A stretch of DNA of 64,000 bases from Runella sp. MFBS21 (GTDB lineage: Bacteria > Bacteroidota > Bacteroidia > Cytophagales > Spirosomataceae): NCBI RefSeq assembly GCF_029433105.1, contig NZ_JARNTW010000029.1, forward strand, positions 1-64,000. Direction: 5' to 3'. The notes beneath the pieces were generated by a model. That model had not been told where the DNA came from. It did no database searches and saw nothing but the letters and a program-made list of their open reading frames with translations. Positions 1 through 8,957 of the stretch are shown piece after piece (position 1 is the first letter of the stretch; the number at the start of each line of letters is the position of its first letter). Both the position numbers and the translations under genes were made by a program.

Positions 1-131
1 CTTATTGAACATACTGACATTCAAAATGCCGCTAAATGCCGTTCTGATAAGGGTACTTTGTTACATATTTTTGGTAAAATCGCTACCGCTTTGTGCATTT
101 ACATCTTTTTCAACTCTTGATTCGCATAAAT

Positions 132-180
132 AGAGATAGTTTGGCTCAAGGTACTCCCCAAAGGCCAAACTTCTCTTTAG
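132..180. terminator. Hairpin, possible terminator of an upstream gene
   Basis: Imperfect inverted repeat: 132-145 pairs with 164-176 (AGTTTGGC against GCCAAACT, then AGAGA against TCTCT with one bulged T), with an 18-base loop and a short T-rich end. It could end a gene left of the window or be a leader structure of the phosphatase gene. No open reading frame of note lies in 1-254. Confidence 0.4.
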
Positions 181-190
181 AGTAACTATT

Positions 191-198
191 TACTTTTG
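191..198 (+). promoter_or_regulatory. Candidate -7 promoter element of the metallophosphatase gene
   Basis: TACTTTTG matches the Bacteroidota -7 consensus TAnnTTTG and lies 60 bp before the ATG at 258. No clear TTTG -33 element is seen at the usual distance, so support is only partial. Confidence 0.35.
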
Positions 199-257
199 TA
201 GAAAACTCTTTATTTATATTTTGTAAAAATCAACCTAAAACCCCCAGCTATCTATTG

Positions 258-1136
258 ATGAAAAGAAGAAGCTTTATAAAAAATTTGCCCTTGACTGCGA
301 TCGCCACAACCGCAGTGAGTAGCCCTAGTGCCAAAAAACCAGCTTTGACGATTGCGCACATTACGGATGTTCACATTCGACCCGATAGCAACGTTCCTGC
401 ACGTTTCATAAAATGCTTAGATGAAATCAAAACCAAAAAAATTGACTTTTTTCTTAATACAGGAGACTCTATCCATGCAGCCGACTATAAAGATATTACC
501 AGAGAACGAGTTTTAGAACAATGGGCAACATGGGATGAATGTATCAAGCACCTTAGTGATTATGAGCTACATAGCTGCATCGGAAACCACGACCCTTGGT
601 GGGCAGCGCCTTCTAAAGATGATGAAATGTATGGGGTAAAATACGCCGCCAAACGAGTTGGGATGCCTCATCGTTATTATAGTTTTGCCAAAAAGAATTG
701 GCATTTTATGGTGTTGGACGGCAATAATCCGGGAGTGTCGCTTGATGAAGAGCAAATGCAATGGCTACGACAACAACTACAGGCTGTACCCACAGGTCAC
801 TATGTATTGCTGATGTCGCATTATCCTATTTTGACTGTCACTTCGGCCTGGGAAGGTGGGCAACATAAAGATCACGCGATTCTCAAAAAACTCTTTTATG
901 AACACAAAGATAAAGTAAGAGTCTGCCTAAGTGGGCATCAGCATTTGTTAGATAGCTGTACTTACAACAATGTAAATTACTACTGCAATGGTGCCATGAG
1001 CGGGTTTTGGTGGGATAAAGGCGACACCAAATCTGCCCAACCTTATTATTATCAAGAGACGCCTCCTGGCTACGCAATCCTTAAATTATACGAAGATGGC
1101 AGGGTAGAGAACCAGTATTTTGAACATCATCACTGA
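258..1136 (+). CDS. Tat-type secreted calcineurin-like metallophosphoesterase
   Basis: Predicted phosphohydrolase of the calcineurin-like superfamily, 292 residues. The metal-binding motifs appear in order: DVH (D37, H39), GDSIH, GNHD, SHYP and GHQH, which together form the usual two-metal site. The N-terminus MKRRSFIK matches the twin-arginine consensus (RRxFIK) and is followed by an Ala/Thr-rich stretch, so export in folded form is likely. A TTG codon lies just before the ATG at 258; ATG was chosen because it begins directly at the Tat motif. The natural substrate cannot be told from sequence. It is a single-gene unit, convergent with the T9SS protein and separated from it by a strong hairpin. 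The family call is firm, the Tat call likely. Confidence 0.85.
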   Translation: MKRRSFIKNLPLTAIATTAVSSPSAKKPALTIAHITDVHIRPDSNVPARFIKCLDEIKTKKIDFFLNTGDSIHAADYKDITRERVLEQWATWDECIKHLSDYELHSCIGNHDPWWAAPSKDDEMYGVKYAAKRVGMPHRYYSFAKKNWHFMVLDGNNPGVSLDEEQMQWLRQQLQAVPTGHYVLLMSHYPILTVTSAWEGGQHKDHAILKKLFYEHKDKVRVCLSGHQHLLDSCTYNNVNYYCNGAMSGFWWDKGDTKSAQPYYYQETPPGYAILKLYEDGRVENQYFEHHH

Positions 1137-1163
1137 TTTCGCTTTTCTTTGACCATTTGGTCC

Positions 1164-1220
1164 ATACTCACCCAAAAGCTTATTTCCCAGTTTGAGATAG
1201 CTTTTGGGTGAGTATTTTCA
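1164..1220. terminator. Bidirectional intrinsic terminator
   Basis: A perfect 17-bp inverted repeat (1164-1180 with 1199-1215; core CTCACCCAAAAGCT) has an 18-base loop and T-rich sequence on the + side. It lies between two convergent genes ending at 1136 and 1239, so it can stop transcription from both sides. Confidence 0.8.
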
Positions 1221-1238
1221 TAACGTTGAGTATAGTTT

Positions 1239-4200
1239 TTATTCACTTTTTACCACTTTCAAAGTGGCTCTTTTGTCGTCGACTATCACTTGTATCAAGT
1301 AGGCCCCCGCACTCACCCCCTGCAACGAAATTCCTACCCGCTCCACTGACTCCTTCATCTTCAATTTATGACTACTCAATTCTTGCCCCCCTGCACTCAG
1401 CAAACGCCATTCAACCTCTTTGCCACTTTGCCCTTGAATCATCAACTCTGCTCGCTCCTTGATGATCGGATTCGGATATAAACTCACCCAGTCACCCTCT
1501 AACAACCCATCTGCATTTGATACTTTCTCTACACCTTCTCGCCCTGCACAGTTGCTCAACGTCACCGTTTTGGAACCACTCATCGTGCGGCTACATCCCG
1601 ACAAGGCTTCTATACCCACAACCGTGTAAGTACCCACTGTAGTCTGATTGCCGAAGCTAAGGGCATTCCCCGTTCCCGCTACCACATCCCCCATGTTGAC
1701 ATTACTCCGACGTAGCTGATAATTGACCCCCACCTGTGAAGCACTCAAGCCAACAGCAACCCCCGTCCCACCACTGCAATAACTCCCGCCCCCACTTACA
1801 GAATAGGCTGTCGGCTGGCTGCCCATTACTACCGTACCCGACATACTACCACTTACATTATTACATTCTATTGTACCTACTACCGTGTAACTCCCCACTG
1901 ACATTGGCACCACAAACGATAGTTTACTCCCCGTACCCAATAACGAATTGCCGATAGGATTACCATTTTTATGCAATTGATAGCTTACTCCCAACTGCGA
2001 CCCAGATAATGATAAGGTCGCATTAGGAACATTGCCACCACCACTCAAGCACAAAGCAGTGGCACTACTCAATGTAAAGTTTGCCAAAGAAGTAATTACG
2101 CCCCACTCTGCCAAGGTCATATATTCGGTACCCATACAGGAAACGTCTCCACAATTGGCTCGGCGACCTTTGATGACGACCGAACTTGTGGCAGTGCTTC
2201 CTACCAAAGTACCTGCGGTATAAGCCACTGGACTACCCCCGTCGATAATCACTATAAAATCATCGCTACAGCCCACACCTCCACTGCCAGCTGTAAACGC
2301 AGCACTGACTGCCGTACCTATACATATCGTTGAGACATTAGGCGTCTTTGTATTCAAACTTGGTGCTACGGGCTGTGCATTTACTGTGACTGTTGCTGTG
2401 CCACCTTGGGTTTGGCTGCACTGAGTCAAGCTACCATCTTTAACACTCACTAAAGTATATATATAACCGCCTGTGTTGTTTGTACTTTGATTTACATCCA
2501 CGCTATTACCATTAGTTGTTGCTACGGTCTGGTCGGTTCCATTATTGACTTTGTATGTAAATGTGTAGGGAGCTGTACCAGCAGCCCCTGTAAAGGTAAT
2601 AGACCGCGAAGTTGCATTCTGGCAAACAGTGCCTCCGCCTGAAATAGTTGCTGTGGGCAAAGGGTTCACTGTAATCGTCCCCGTGGCGTTGACATTTCCA
2701 CAACCACCTGTCAAGGGAATCGAATAGGTAAATATTCCCACTTCTGTCGGTGTGCCACTAATCGTAAGCATGTTCGACGCCCAAGCTGCCGAAACCCCAG
2801 AAGGCAAACCCGTAGCTGTGCCTATGCCCGTTGCACCCGTTGTAGTGTGAGTGATAGATGTTAAGCTTGTATTGATACACACAGTGGGCGTTGAAGATGC
2901 TGCACCATCTGTATTATTGGCTGCAACTGTAATACACACTGGCTCGCTGATGTCGTAACATTGCTCATCAAGACAAGCATCAATGATTTGTGCCAGAGTA
3001 AACCCAGCAACATTACCACAGCCATTATTTAACCCTAAATATGCTATGGTATAGACACAATACTGATTGGGAGCAGCAGTGAAAAAAAAAGCTTCTACTT
3101 CCTCTAGGGAGGCATAAGAGACGATTGCTACATTATTTTGAAAAATAAAAAAAGTGCTGGTACCTGTTTGTCCTACCTGCGTCATGTCCACACTTCCCCC
3201 CTGACAGATGCTTTCTACATTTGACGAGAGTGTACCAGCAGTGACATTGGGAGGCGAAGAAAGTACGACAGGATTGCTTCCGTAGCTTGTCTCGCAACTT
3301 GGGCTGCCCTGAGTACGTACCTTAATGTTGTAATCACCAGCAGAAAGACCGCTAAAAGTGCTGCCCACTTGCCAATCGGTGCCGTTGTTAATGCTGTATT
3401 CTAACGTACCAGTTCCTGTAGCGTTGACGACGACCGTCCCCGTGGGTGTGGCGCAGGTCGGCTGGGTGACCGAAGGAGCATTGATAGTAATAACTACAGG
3501 ATCACTTTGACTCTCATACGCACCCAAATCTATCACTCCAAATTTGCGAGCATTGAAATCTAAATCGGCTGTAGTGTTATTATCGGCATCACTACCTGCA
3601 TTGAGAGCGGGTGAACATGCCAACAAACGAAGATTTCCTGTAGAGGTAGGAGCAGCACTAAAATCAGGCTGAGTTACAAAACGTGGATTTTCTGTTCCCT
3701 CAAAACCTCCCACTGTCATTCCCTGTACAATCGTCTTTGTATAGGTAGGTGAGCTACTACTCAAGTTTTCAATCTGCGAATTATTTCCCCACAAAATACA
3801 GTTGGTCAAACTTGGATTTGACGCCCAGTTGGATATTCCACCTCCAGGATTACCATAATTTCCCGAAAAGCTGCAATTTTTCAGTGTCGGGAAAGAAGAA
3901 TAATTGTGCATTCCGCCCCCAAATCCGTCTGCTTTATTTCCGAAGAAAATACAATTTGTTAGGGTAGGATTAGCATAATTCAAATTATGCATTCCACCTC
4001 CAGAACCTGAAGTAGAGTTTCCTATAAAAGCACAATTGGTCAAAATAGGGCTACAGGACGTGGGATTATACATTCCCCCTCCATAAAGAAGCCCGTAGTT
4101 ACCCAAGAAATTACAATTCGTCACCGTGGGACTAGAAAACTCGTTATACATCCCTCCCCCAACGTTGTCATTACTTCCATTCGCATTTCCTGCCGTAATG

Positions 4201-5840
4201 GTAAAACCGTTAAGAATAGCAGTGTTGGTGAGAGTGGCACCCGAAGTGAATTTATTATAAACAACATGGTAGCTATTGCCATTGTCAAGGGTATTGTTTT
4301 GGTCAATATCACCACTAAGAGTGGTTTTGTTAGTCGTATGAATGAGTGTTAATACCCTGTCTGCCAAGGCTATCTCATTACCCGCAAAGCCTCCGTAGAT
4401 GGCGAGATTGTTTTTCATCACAAAGGTTTTGGTACGTGGATCAGCAGGAGATAAACTACCCGAGGCATCAGCCGTGGGATGATACGTGCCGGCGGCCACC
4501 CAGATTTGAGTAATGTTGGAACAAGCATTGGCTGCCGAGAGGGCTTCTTGTAAGGTTTTGAAGGCGTTAGCCCAGCTTGTGCCATCGCCACTGCTGGCTA
4601 TGGCTTGGTTGACGTACAAGGTAGGGGTAGGGCAACTCATGGTAAAGTTCAAACACCAGCCTCCAATGCTTCCTGTATTAGTAGCGGCATCATCTACTGC
4701 GTACAAATACCAAGTGCCATTTGGATTACTATTATTAAGAAGTGTTCCTAAAGATGTGGTGCTGGCGGAGTAATAAGGTCCCGCCGGAGCAGGGGCAGGA
4801 AAAACATCGGTATCTACCTCAAAATCGGTCGGTCTGAAAGTTCCGCTGACCAATGTCGTGTTGTCAGGTAATGCACTTGATGCACTTGAGTCGAAAATCA
4901 AATCAAGGTTTGTAACGGCATTTGTACCGCCAACATCAGACATAAAAACATATTTTTGACCGGTCGGAGAGTACAGCAGTAAGTCAATGTCATCAGGTGC
5001 AGTGTGCGTTAAGTTTTTCAGCGTAATCGTTACTTTCTGAATCGTACCCGTTAGACCCGATACAGAAATGCATGAGGGATAAGGCGTAGCCACCCCATTA
5101 TCATTGATTGTAATGCCGCCTTCGTTACAAAAGGTAGTACCAGTGGTGACAGTACTACTTGAGCAATCCGCATCATCATTCGCTATTATTCCAATACCTT
5201 GGGCGTCCCTAACGTTTGCCCCCGTTACATTGGTAATATTGACAAAAAAAGATTCATCTGGTTTAAATTTCAAATCACCATTAACAGACACCGTAAAGGT
5301 ATACGTAGAGTTACCTTCTGGAATCGTCTGACTTGTCAATGATTTTGCCGTATAATCATTATCCGCTGTGGTGGCTGTATTATCAGCCGTAGCAATATCG
5401 AAAGACACCCCACCTGCTGGTGCAGGTTCACTAAGAGTAACACTAAAAGTATAAATAGTATTTCCAGCATTGCCTTCCCATGTGCTGGTAAGATTGATAC
5501 TAAGATTTGGGGTTGCCCTCCCCACATATTCAATCACCACTTGCCCGCTACTCCCTTTGCCATTTCCGGCACCTCCTCCCAGCAAACTCCCCTTGCCACC
5601 CGGTGCGCCAATCATTACAGCGCCAGCTCTGCCTACAGTTATACCTTCCTGAGCGCTTTTAGCAGCTATTTTAGTTCGGTATGGTCCACCGCTCGGCACC
5701 GTATAAATATCAGTAGAATAGGGGTTTGCACTCAAGATGTAAGGTGCAGGGCTTTGTATAACTGAGGTTTTAGCCCCGAACAGAACGCTACCAATTAAAA
5801 AAAAAGCAATCATATAGCTTTGTTGTAAATTTGCTATCAT
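1239..5840 (-). CDS. Large multidomain T9SS-secreted surface protein
   Basis: Predicted 1533-residue cell-surface or secreted protein. In order: hydrophobic signal peptide (about 1-23); a Gly-rich segment ending GQVVIEYVG (about 75-107); a Calx-beta-like domain (about 110-225); a proprotein-convertase P-like beta domain (about 235-400); a right-handed beta-helix with repeated GGGMYN/GGGMHN turns (about 470-700); a SprB-like repeat opening with PSVTQPTC; several Ig/PKD-like modules rich in CQNAT- and ISGTPT-type motifs; and a C-terminal type A T9SS sorting domain (LYPNP ... GAYLIQV). The sorting domain implies passage through the T9SS pore and anchoring or release at the surface. No catalytic domain is evident, so an adhesin or structural role is inferred. 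The start is the first Met; Met10 is an alternative that would shorten the signal peptide. Confidence 0.85.
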   Translation of the reverse strand: MIANLQQSYMIAFFLIGSVLFGAKTSVIQSPAPYILSANPYSTDIYTVPSGGPYRTKIAAKSAQEGITVGRAGAVMIGAPGGKGSLLGGGAGNGKGSSGQVVIEYVGRATPNLSINLTSTWEGNAGNTIYTFSVTLSEPAPAGGVSFDIATADNTATTADNDYTAKSLTSQTIPEGNSTYTFTVSVNGDLKFKPDESFFVNITNVTGANVRDAQGIGIIANDDADCSSSTVTTGTTFCNEGGITINDNGVATPYPSCISVSGLTGTIQKVTITLKNLTHTAPDDIDLLLYSPTGQKYVFMSDVGGTNAVTNLDLIFDSSASSALPDNTTLVSGTFRPTDFEVDTDVFPAPAPAGPYYSASTTSLGTLLNNSNPNGTWYLYAVDDAATNTGSIGGWCLNFTMSCPTPTLYVNQAIASSGDGTSWANAFKTLQEALSAANACSNITQIWVAAGTYHPTADASGSLSPADPRTKTFVMKNNLAIYGGFAGNEIALADRVLTLIHTTNKTTLSGDIDQNNTLDNGNSYHVVYNKFTSGATLTNTAILNGFTITAGNANGSNDNVGGGMYNEFSSPTVTNCNFLGNYGLLYGGGMYNPTSCSPILTNCAFIGNSTSGSGGGMHNLNYANPTLTNCIFFGNKADGFGGGMHNYSSFPTLKNCSFSGNYGNPGGGISNWASNPSLTNCILWGNNSQIENLSSSSPTYTKTIVQGMTVGGFEGTENPRFVTQPDFSAAPTSTGNLRLLACSPALNAGSDADNNTTADLDFNARKFGVIDLGAYESQSDPVVITINAPSVTQPTCATPTGTVVVNATGTGTLEYSINNGTDWQVGSTFSGLSAGDYNIKVRTQGSPSCETSYGSNPVVLSSPPNVTAGTLSSNVESICQGGSVDMTQVGQTGTSTFFIFQNNVAIVSYASLEEVEAFFFTAAPNQYCVYTIAYLGLNNGCGNVAGFTLAQIIDACLDEQCYDISEPVCITVAANNTDGAASSTPTVCINTSLTSITHTTTGATGIGTATGLPSGVSAAWASNMLTISGTPTEVGIFTYSIPLTGGCGNVNATGTITVNPLPTATISGGGTVCQNATSRSITFTGAAGTAPYTFTYKVNNGTDQTVATTNGNSVDVNQSTNNTGGYIYTLVSVKDGSLTQCSQTQGGTATVTVNAQPVAPSLNTKTPNVSTICIGTAVSAAFTAGSGGVGCSDDFIVIIDGGSPVAYTAGTLVGSTATSSVVIKGRRANCGDVSCMGTEYMTLAEWGVITSLANFTLSSATALCLSGGGNVPNATLSLSGSQLGVSYQLHKNGNPIGNSLLGTGSKLSFVVPMSVGSYTVVGTIECNNVSGSMSGTVVMGSQPTAYSVSGGGSYCSGGTGVAVGLSASQVGVNYQLRRSNVNMGDVVAGTGNALSFGNQTTVGTYTVVGIEALSGCSRTMSGSKTVTLSNCAGREGVEKVSNADGLLEGDWVSLYPNPIIKERAELMIQGQSGKEVEWRLLSAGGQELSSHKLKMKESVERVGISLQGVSAGAYLIQVIVDDKRATLKVVKSE

Positions 5841-5946
5841 TGGAATAAAGTGATTAGGAAAAAATCTAAACTTGGAGGGGTAAAGAGAAAGGGCTTAAAA
5901 CGGAACAAACAGTGCCTTCAAAAGTCGGAAGTATATCCCAAAAAGG

Positions 5947-6004
5947 CTTCGTGTATTGTGCCAAAAACTTAGTCTATTGTGTCAGGGCTTCGTGTATTGT
6001 GTCA
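5947..6004. repeat. Three 17-bp direct repeats, about 20 bp apart (possible iterated operator)
   Basis: CTTCGTGTATTGTGCCA (5947-5963), CTTAGTCTATTGTGTCA (5968-5984) and CTTCGTGTATTGTGTCA (5988-6004) start 21 and 20 bp apart, that is two helical turns each. They lie 107-164 bp upstream of the minus-strand T9SS gene and over 430 bp before the first permease. Same-face phasing suggests a repeated protein-binding site. The rest of 5841-6240 shows nothing else clear. Confidence 0.55.
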
Positions 6005-6242
6005 AAATCGAATATTTTCTCCCAAAAATTCGCATTTTCATTATCCCAGCTCTGTGACTAGACGATTCTTGCTTTATGCTTGACTACGCTTTTTGAAAAT
6101 GCAGCAGCTACCAATTTTGCCCTATTATCAAGTGAATAAAAGAACCATTTTTAGAAAAAAGCAATTGGATAAGCTGCCGAATATACTTTCTACGTTTTGG
6201 GCAAAAAAATTTCGCCTCACTGTCCGTAATCAATCCTTTTGG

Positions 6243-6258
6243 TGTCCGTTTACGGACA
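6243..6258. promoter_or_regulatory. TGTCCG-N4-CGGACA palindrome, candidate activator site
   Basis: TGTCCGTTTACGGACA is a perfect 6-4-6 palindrome; a further TGTCCG half-site begins at 6221. It ends exactly 53 bp before a sigma-54-like element (6312). The same arrangement and spacing recurs before the twin genes at 11456, which argues for an enhancer-binding-protein site. The regulator is not in the window. Confidence 0.6.
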
Positions 6259-6311
6259 TTTTCATTAGCACTAACAAAGACAACCATCTAAAAATCAGCT
6301 ATCTAACAAAG

Positions 6312-6326
6312 TGGTACATAATTTGG
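6312..6326 (+). promoter_or_regulatory. Sigma-54-like -24/-12 promoter element
   Basis: TGGTACATAATTTGG compares with the consensus TGGCACGN4TTGC: the GG at -24, the AC and the TTG at -12 are present with correct spacing, and the C after TTG is replaced by G. It lies 114 bp before the ATG of the first FtsX-like gene and 53 bp after the palindrome. Confidence 0.55.
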
Positions 6327-6356
6327 GAGTTAAATTATTTTCGTTTGCATTACGTT

Positions 6357-6400
6357 CTCTCTCACTGAGCGCTTTGTCACAGGAGCGCTCAGTGAGAGAG
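6357..6400. repeat. Perfect 17-bp inverted repeat in the leader of the first permease gene
   Basis: Arms 6357-6373 and 6384-6400 (core CACTGAGCGCT) pair perfectly around a 10-base loop. No T-tract follows on either strand, so a classical terminator is unlikely. It lies between the sigma-54-like element and the ATG at 6441, hence in the predicted 5' untranslated mRNA, where it could affect stability or translation. It could also be a dispersed palindromic element. Confidence 0.55.
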
Positions 6401-6440
6401 TCGTCCAAGTTTATCATTGTCATCCTCCTTCCTAAACCTC

Positions 6441-8888
6441 ATGCTACGAAATTATTTCAACGTTGCTTTAAGACAAATTCTTAAAAATAAGCTTTTCTCT
6501 TTTGTCAATTTTGCTGGATTAGCGGTAGGTCTTACTTTCTGCTTTCTTACCTTTATTTGGTATCGTTTCGAGCATTCTTATGACCAGCATTATCCTACGG
6601 CAAATAGGCTCTACCGAATGAATTATGAACTCAATTTTACGGGTTCGTCTTTTACACTTTCAAGAGCACCCGCTCCCTTTGCGCCTCTTCTTCAAAGTTA
6701 TTTTCCTGAGATTGAGCAAGTAGCTCGTTTTTATACTCGTAGCTTAAGTGTCAAAATTCGTGACAAAAATCTTAATTTTGAGATTCCTGATGCCTTCTTC
6801 GTCGACTCTACCGCTATGCAGGTGTTTGGGTTCGAAGTGCTAGCTGGCAACCCAGACCGTGCTTTGCATACCCCTTTTTCAATAGTATTGACAGAAAAAA
6901 GCGCCTTACGATTTTTTGGCACCCAAGATTGTATTGGTAAGCAGCTTTTATTGGCCAATCGTGGCCCCTTCACTGTGAGAGGAATTGTACGTGCTCTACC
7001 TGAAAATGCTCATTTTCGGTTTGATTTTCTCGTTCCTTTCCGAAATATACCAGACGTTGAACCTGAATTTGCACGCATAAGCATCTTGGAAGCTATGGAA
7101 ACTAATACCATAGCTTCTTACGCCTCTACCTATGTATTACTCAAACCAGGCACGCAACCTTCGTCGGTAAATACTCGATTTAAGGCATTTGTAATGAAAT
7201 ATGCCATGAGAGAAATGCGAGAAAAACAGAATTTGTCGCTATTTCCAATTAAAGATGTTCATCTCAAATCTACGGCTCAAGATGAGTTTATGCCCCCTGC
7301 CAATGCCGATTTCTTACGAATTTTTGCTCTGATAGGGGTATTGATTTTGACCATTGCTATTGTCAATTTTGTGAATCTCAGTACCGCTTCTCAATTGAGT
7401 CGTGTCAAGGAGATTGGAGTACGAAAAGCCCTTGGCTCGCAGTCTCAACAAATCATCAGGCAGCTTTTGGCCGAAACCTTCGTTTTGGGATTACCTGCCT
7501 TTTTGATAGCCTTGTTTGGGACTTCTTTGCTTTTAGACCAAATGAGCACTTTCTTTGGTAGAAGGCCTCACTTTTCTTGGGAACAGCACCTCGAAATGCT
7601 TCTGCTTTTTTTTGGGGTTTTTGTAGTAGCGTGTTTGCTAGCGGGGATTTATCCCGCACTTTTTGCTTCTCGTTTTAAAGCAACTGATATTTTCAGAGGA
7701 GCTGCCTCAGGCAAAGGGCAGGGCGGCAACTGGCTCACTAAAGGCCTTATTACCCTACAGTTTACAGTGACAGTCGCTTTACTAGCCGGAGCTGGCGTAG
7801 TATTTTGGCAAAACCACTTTATGAAAAATCGGCCCTTAGGATTTAATAGAGACATGGTTTTGAGAGTGCCATTATTTAGCCAAAATTTAAATAATCTTTT
7901 TTCACCTGGCAACCAAGAGCTTCGCAACCGTACCGATGCCTTTGAAGAAAAACTTCTCCAAAATCCGCATATCCAAGCTGTAACTTTGGCATCAAACTTG
8001 CCTGGTAGGGGCACTGTACGTTATCCCGTGGCTACCGACAAAATAAAAATGGAAGAAGGAGTAATGCTACCTGTAATTTCGGTCGATTATGATTTTGCCA
8101 AAACCTTCGGTCTTAACCTTATAGCAGGCCGAGACTTTGATAAAACGTATGGCACCGACCATATCGAAGGTTTTATAATCAATCGACAAGCCTTAAAGAC
8201 CTTGCATTTTGGGTCAGCAGCTAATGCCATCGGAAAAATATTACATAGAGGAGGTAAAAAAGGGAAAGTGATAGGAGTAATAAATGATTTCCATACCGAA
8301 AATTTGAAATATGTCCTCACTCCTTTGATTATGGAAGTAAATACAGGGGCTTTTTCGGAGTTTGGCATCAAAATATCGAATGTCAACCCAACAGCTACGC
8401 TCGCTTTTATCGAAAAGGTATGGCAAGAGTTTTTTCCAGAAAAAGTATTTGAACATCGTTTCTTAGAAGATTCCATTTCCGATACTTACCTGGAAGAAAC
8501 CCGCTTCGCCCTTCTTATTGGTTCGTTTGCGGGTGTTGCTATTTTTCTTTCCTGTTTCGGGTTGTTTGGGATGATTGCTTTTGTAGTACGCCAACGTACC
8601 AAAGAAATTGGTATTCGCAAAGTATTGGGGGCAAATGTAACTAGTGTAGTTACACTTCTCTCTAGCGATTTTATCAGGCTTATTCTTTTTGCCATTCTCT
8701 TGGCAAGTCCTATTGCCCATTATTTTCTTGATAAATGGCTAGCTGGATTTGCCTACCGTATCGAAATACAGTGGTGGATATACGCTTTGGCTGGATCAGT
8801 AACGATAGTAATTGCTTTGATAACCATCAGTTTTCATAGCATTAGAGCCGCATTGATGAATCCCGTAAAATCATTAAAAACAGAATAA
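6441..8888 (+). CDS. FtsX/MacB-like ABC transporter permease (paralogue 1)
   Basis: Membrane permease of 815 residues with two MacB-type periplasmic core domains and two FtsX transmembrane modules, about eight helices: one near residue 15-35, a group of three about 285-420, one about 440-460, and three at the C-terminus. Each FtsX module carries the family signature (VKEIGVRKALG, TKEIGIRKVLG), and the protein ends with NPVKSLKTE. The family moves lipids, peptides or macrolides, or transmits mechanical force across the envelope; the cargo here is unknown. No ATP-binding partner is adjacent. A TTG-initiated extension to 6417 is possible, but the paralogues all begin MLRNY/MIRNY/MLQNY, so the ATG at 6441 was chosen. 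It probably forms an operon with paralogue 2, 69 bp downstream. Confidence 0.88.
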   Translation: MLRNYFNVALRQILKNKLFSFVNFAGLAVGLTFCFLTFIWYRFEHSYDQHYPTANRLYRMNYELNFTGSSFTLSRAPAPFAPLLQSYFPEIEQVARFYTRSLSVKIRDKNLNFEIPDAFFVDSTAMQVFGFEVLAGNPDRALHTPFSIVLTEKSALRFFGTQDCIGKQLLLANRGPFTVRGIVRALPENAHFRFDFLVPFRNIPDVEPEFARISILEAMETNTIASYASTYVLLKPGTQPSSVNTRFKAFVMKYAMREMREKQNLSLFPIKDVHLKSTAQDEFMPPANADFLRIFALIGVLILTIAIVNFVNLSTASQLSRVKEIGVRKALGSQSQQIIRQLLAETFVLGLPAFLIALFGTSLLLDQMSTFFGRRPHFSWEQHLEMLLLFFGVFVVACLLAGIYPALFASRFKATDIFRGAASGKGQGGNWLTKGLITLQFTVTVALLAGAGVVFWQNHFMKNRPLGFNRDMVLRVPLFSQNLNNLFSPGNQELRNRTDAFEEKLLQNPHIQAVTLASNLPGRGTVRYPVATDKIKMEEGVMLPVISVDYDFAKTFGLNLIAGRDFDKTYGTDHIEGFIINRQALKTLHFGSAANAIGKILHRGGKKGKVIGVINDFHTENLKYVLTPLIMEVNTGAFSEFGIKISNVNPTATLAFIEKVWQEFFPEKVFEHRFLEDSISDTYLEETRFALLIGSFAGVAIFLSCFGLFGMIAFVVRQRTKEIGIRKVLGANVTSVVTLLSSDFIRLILFAILLASPIAHYFLDKWLAGFAYRIEIQWWIYALAGSVTIVIALITISFHSIRAALMNPVKSLKTE

Positions 8889-8890
8889 TT

Positions 8891-8939
8891 TGGTAGAGAC
8901 GTTGCATGCGTGGAGACGTTGCATGCAACGTCTCTACCA
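8891..8939. repeat. Palindromic intergenic repeat with a nested direct repeat
   Basis: Perfect 19-bp arms (8891-8909 and 8921-8939; core GAGACGTTGCATGC) flank an 11-base centre. The centre and right part repeat GAGACGTTGCATGC directly (8896-8909 and 8913-8926), so an extra half-unit seems inserted in an ideal palindrome. The shape is that of a REP-like dispersed element. It sits between two permease genes, where it may stabilise or attenuate the shared mRNA. Confidence 0.7.
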
Positions 8940-8957
8940 TTAATCAATTCAAAACCT

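Noticed and set aside
6093-6368. 91-codon open frame upstream of the first permease
   Set aside because: It covers the palindrome and the sigma-54-like element, has low-complexity A+T-driven composition, and resembles no protein family.
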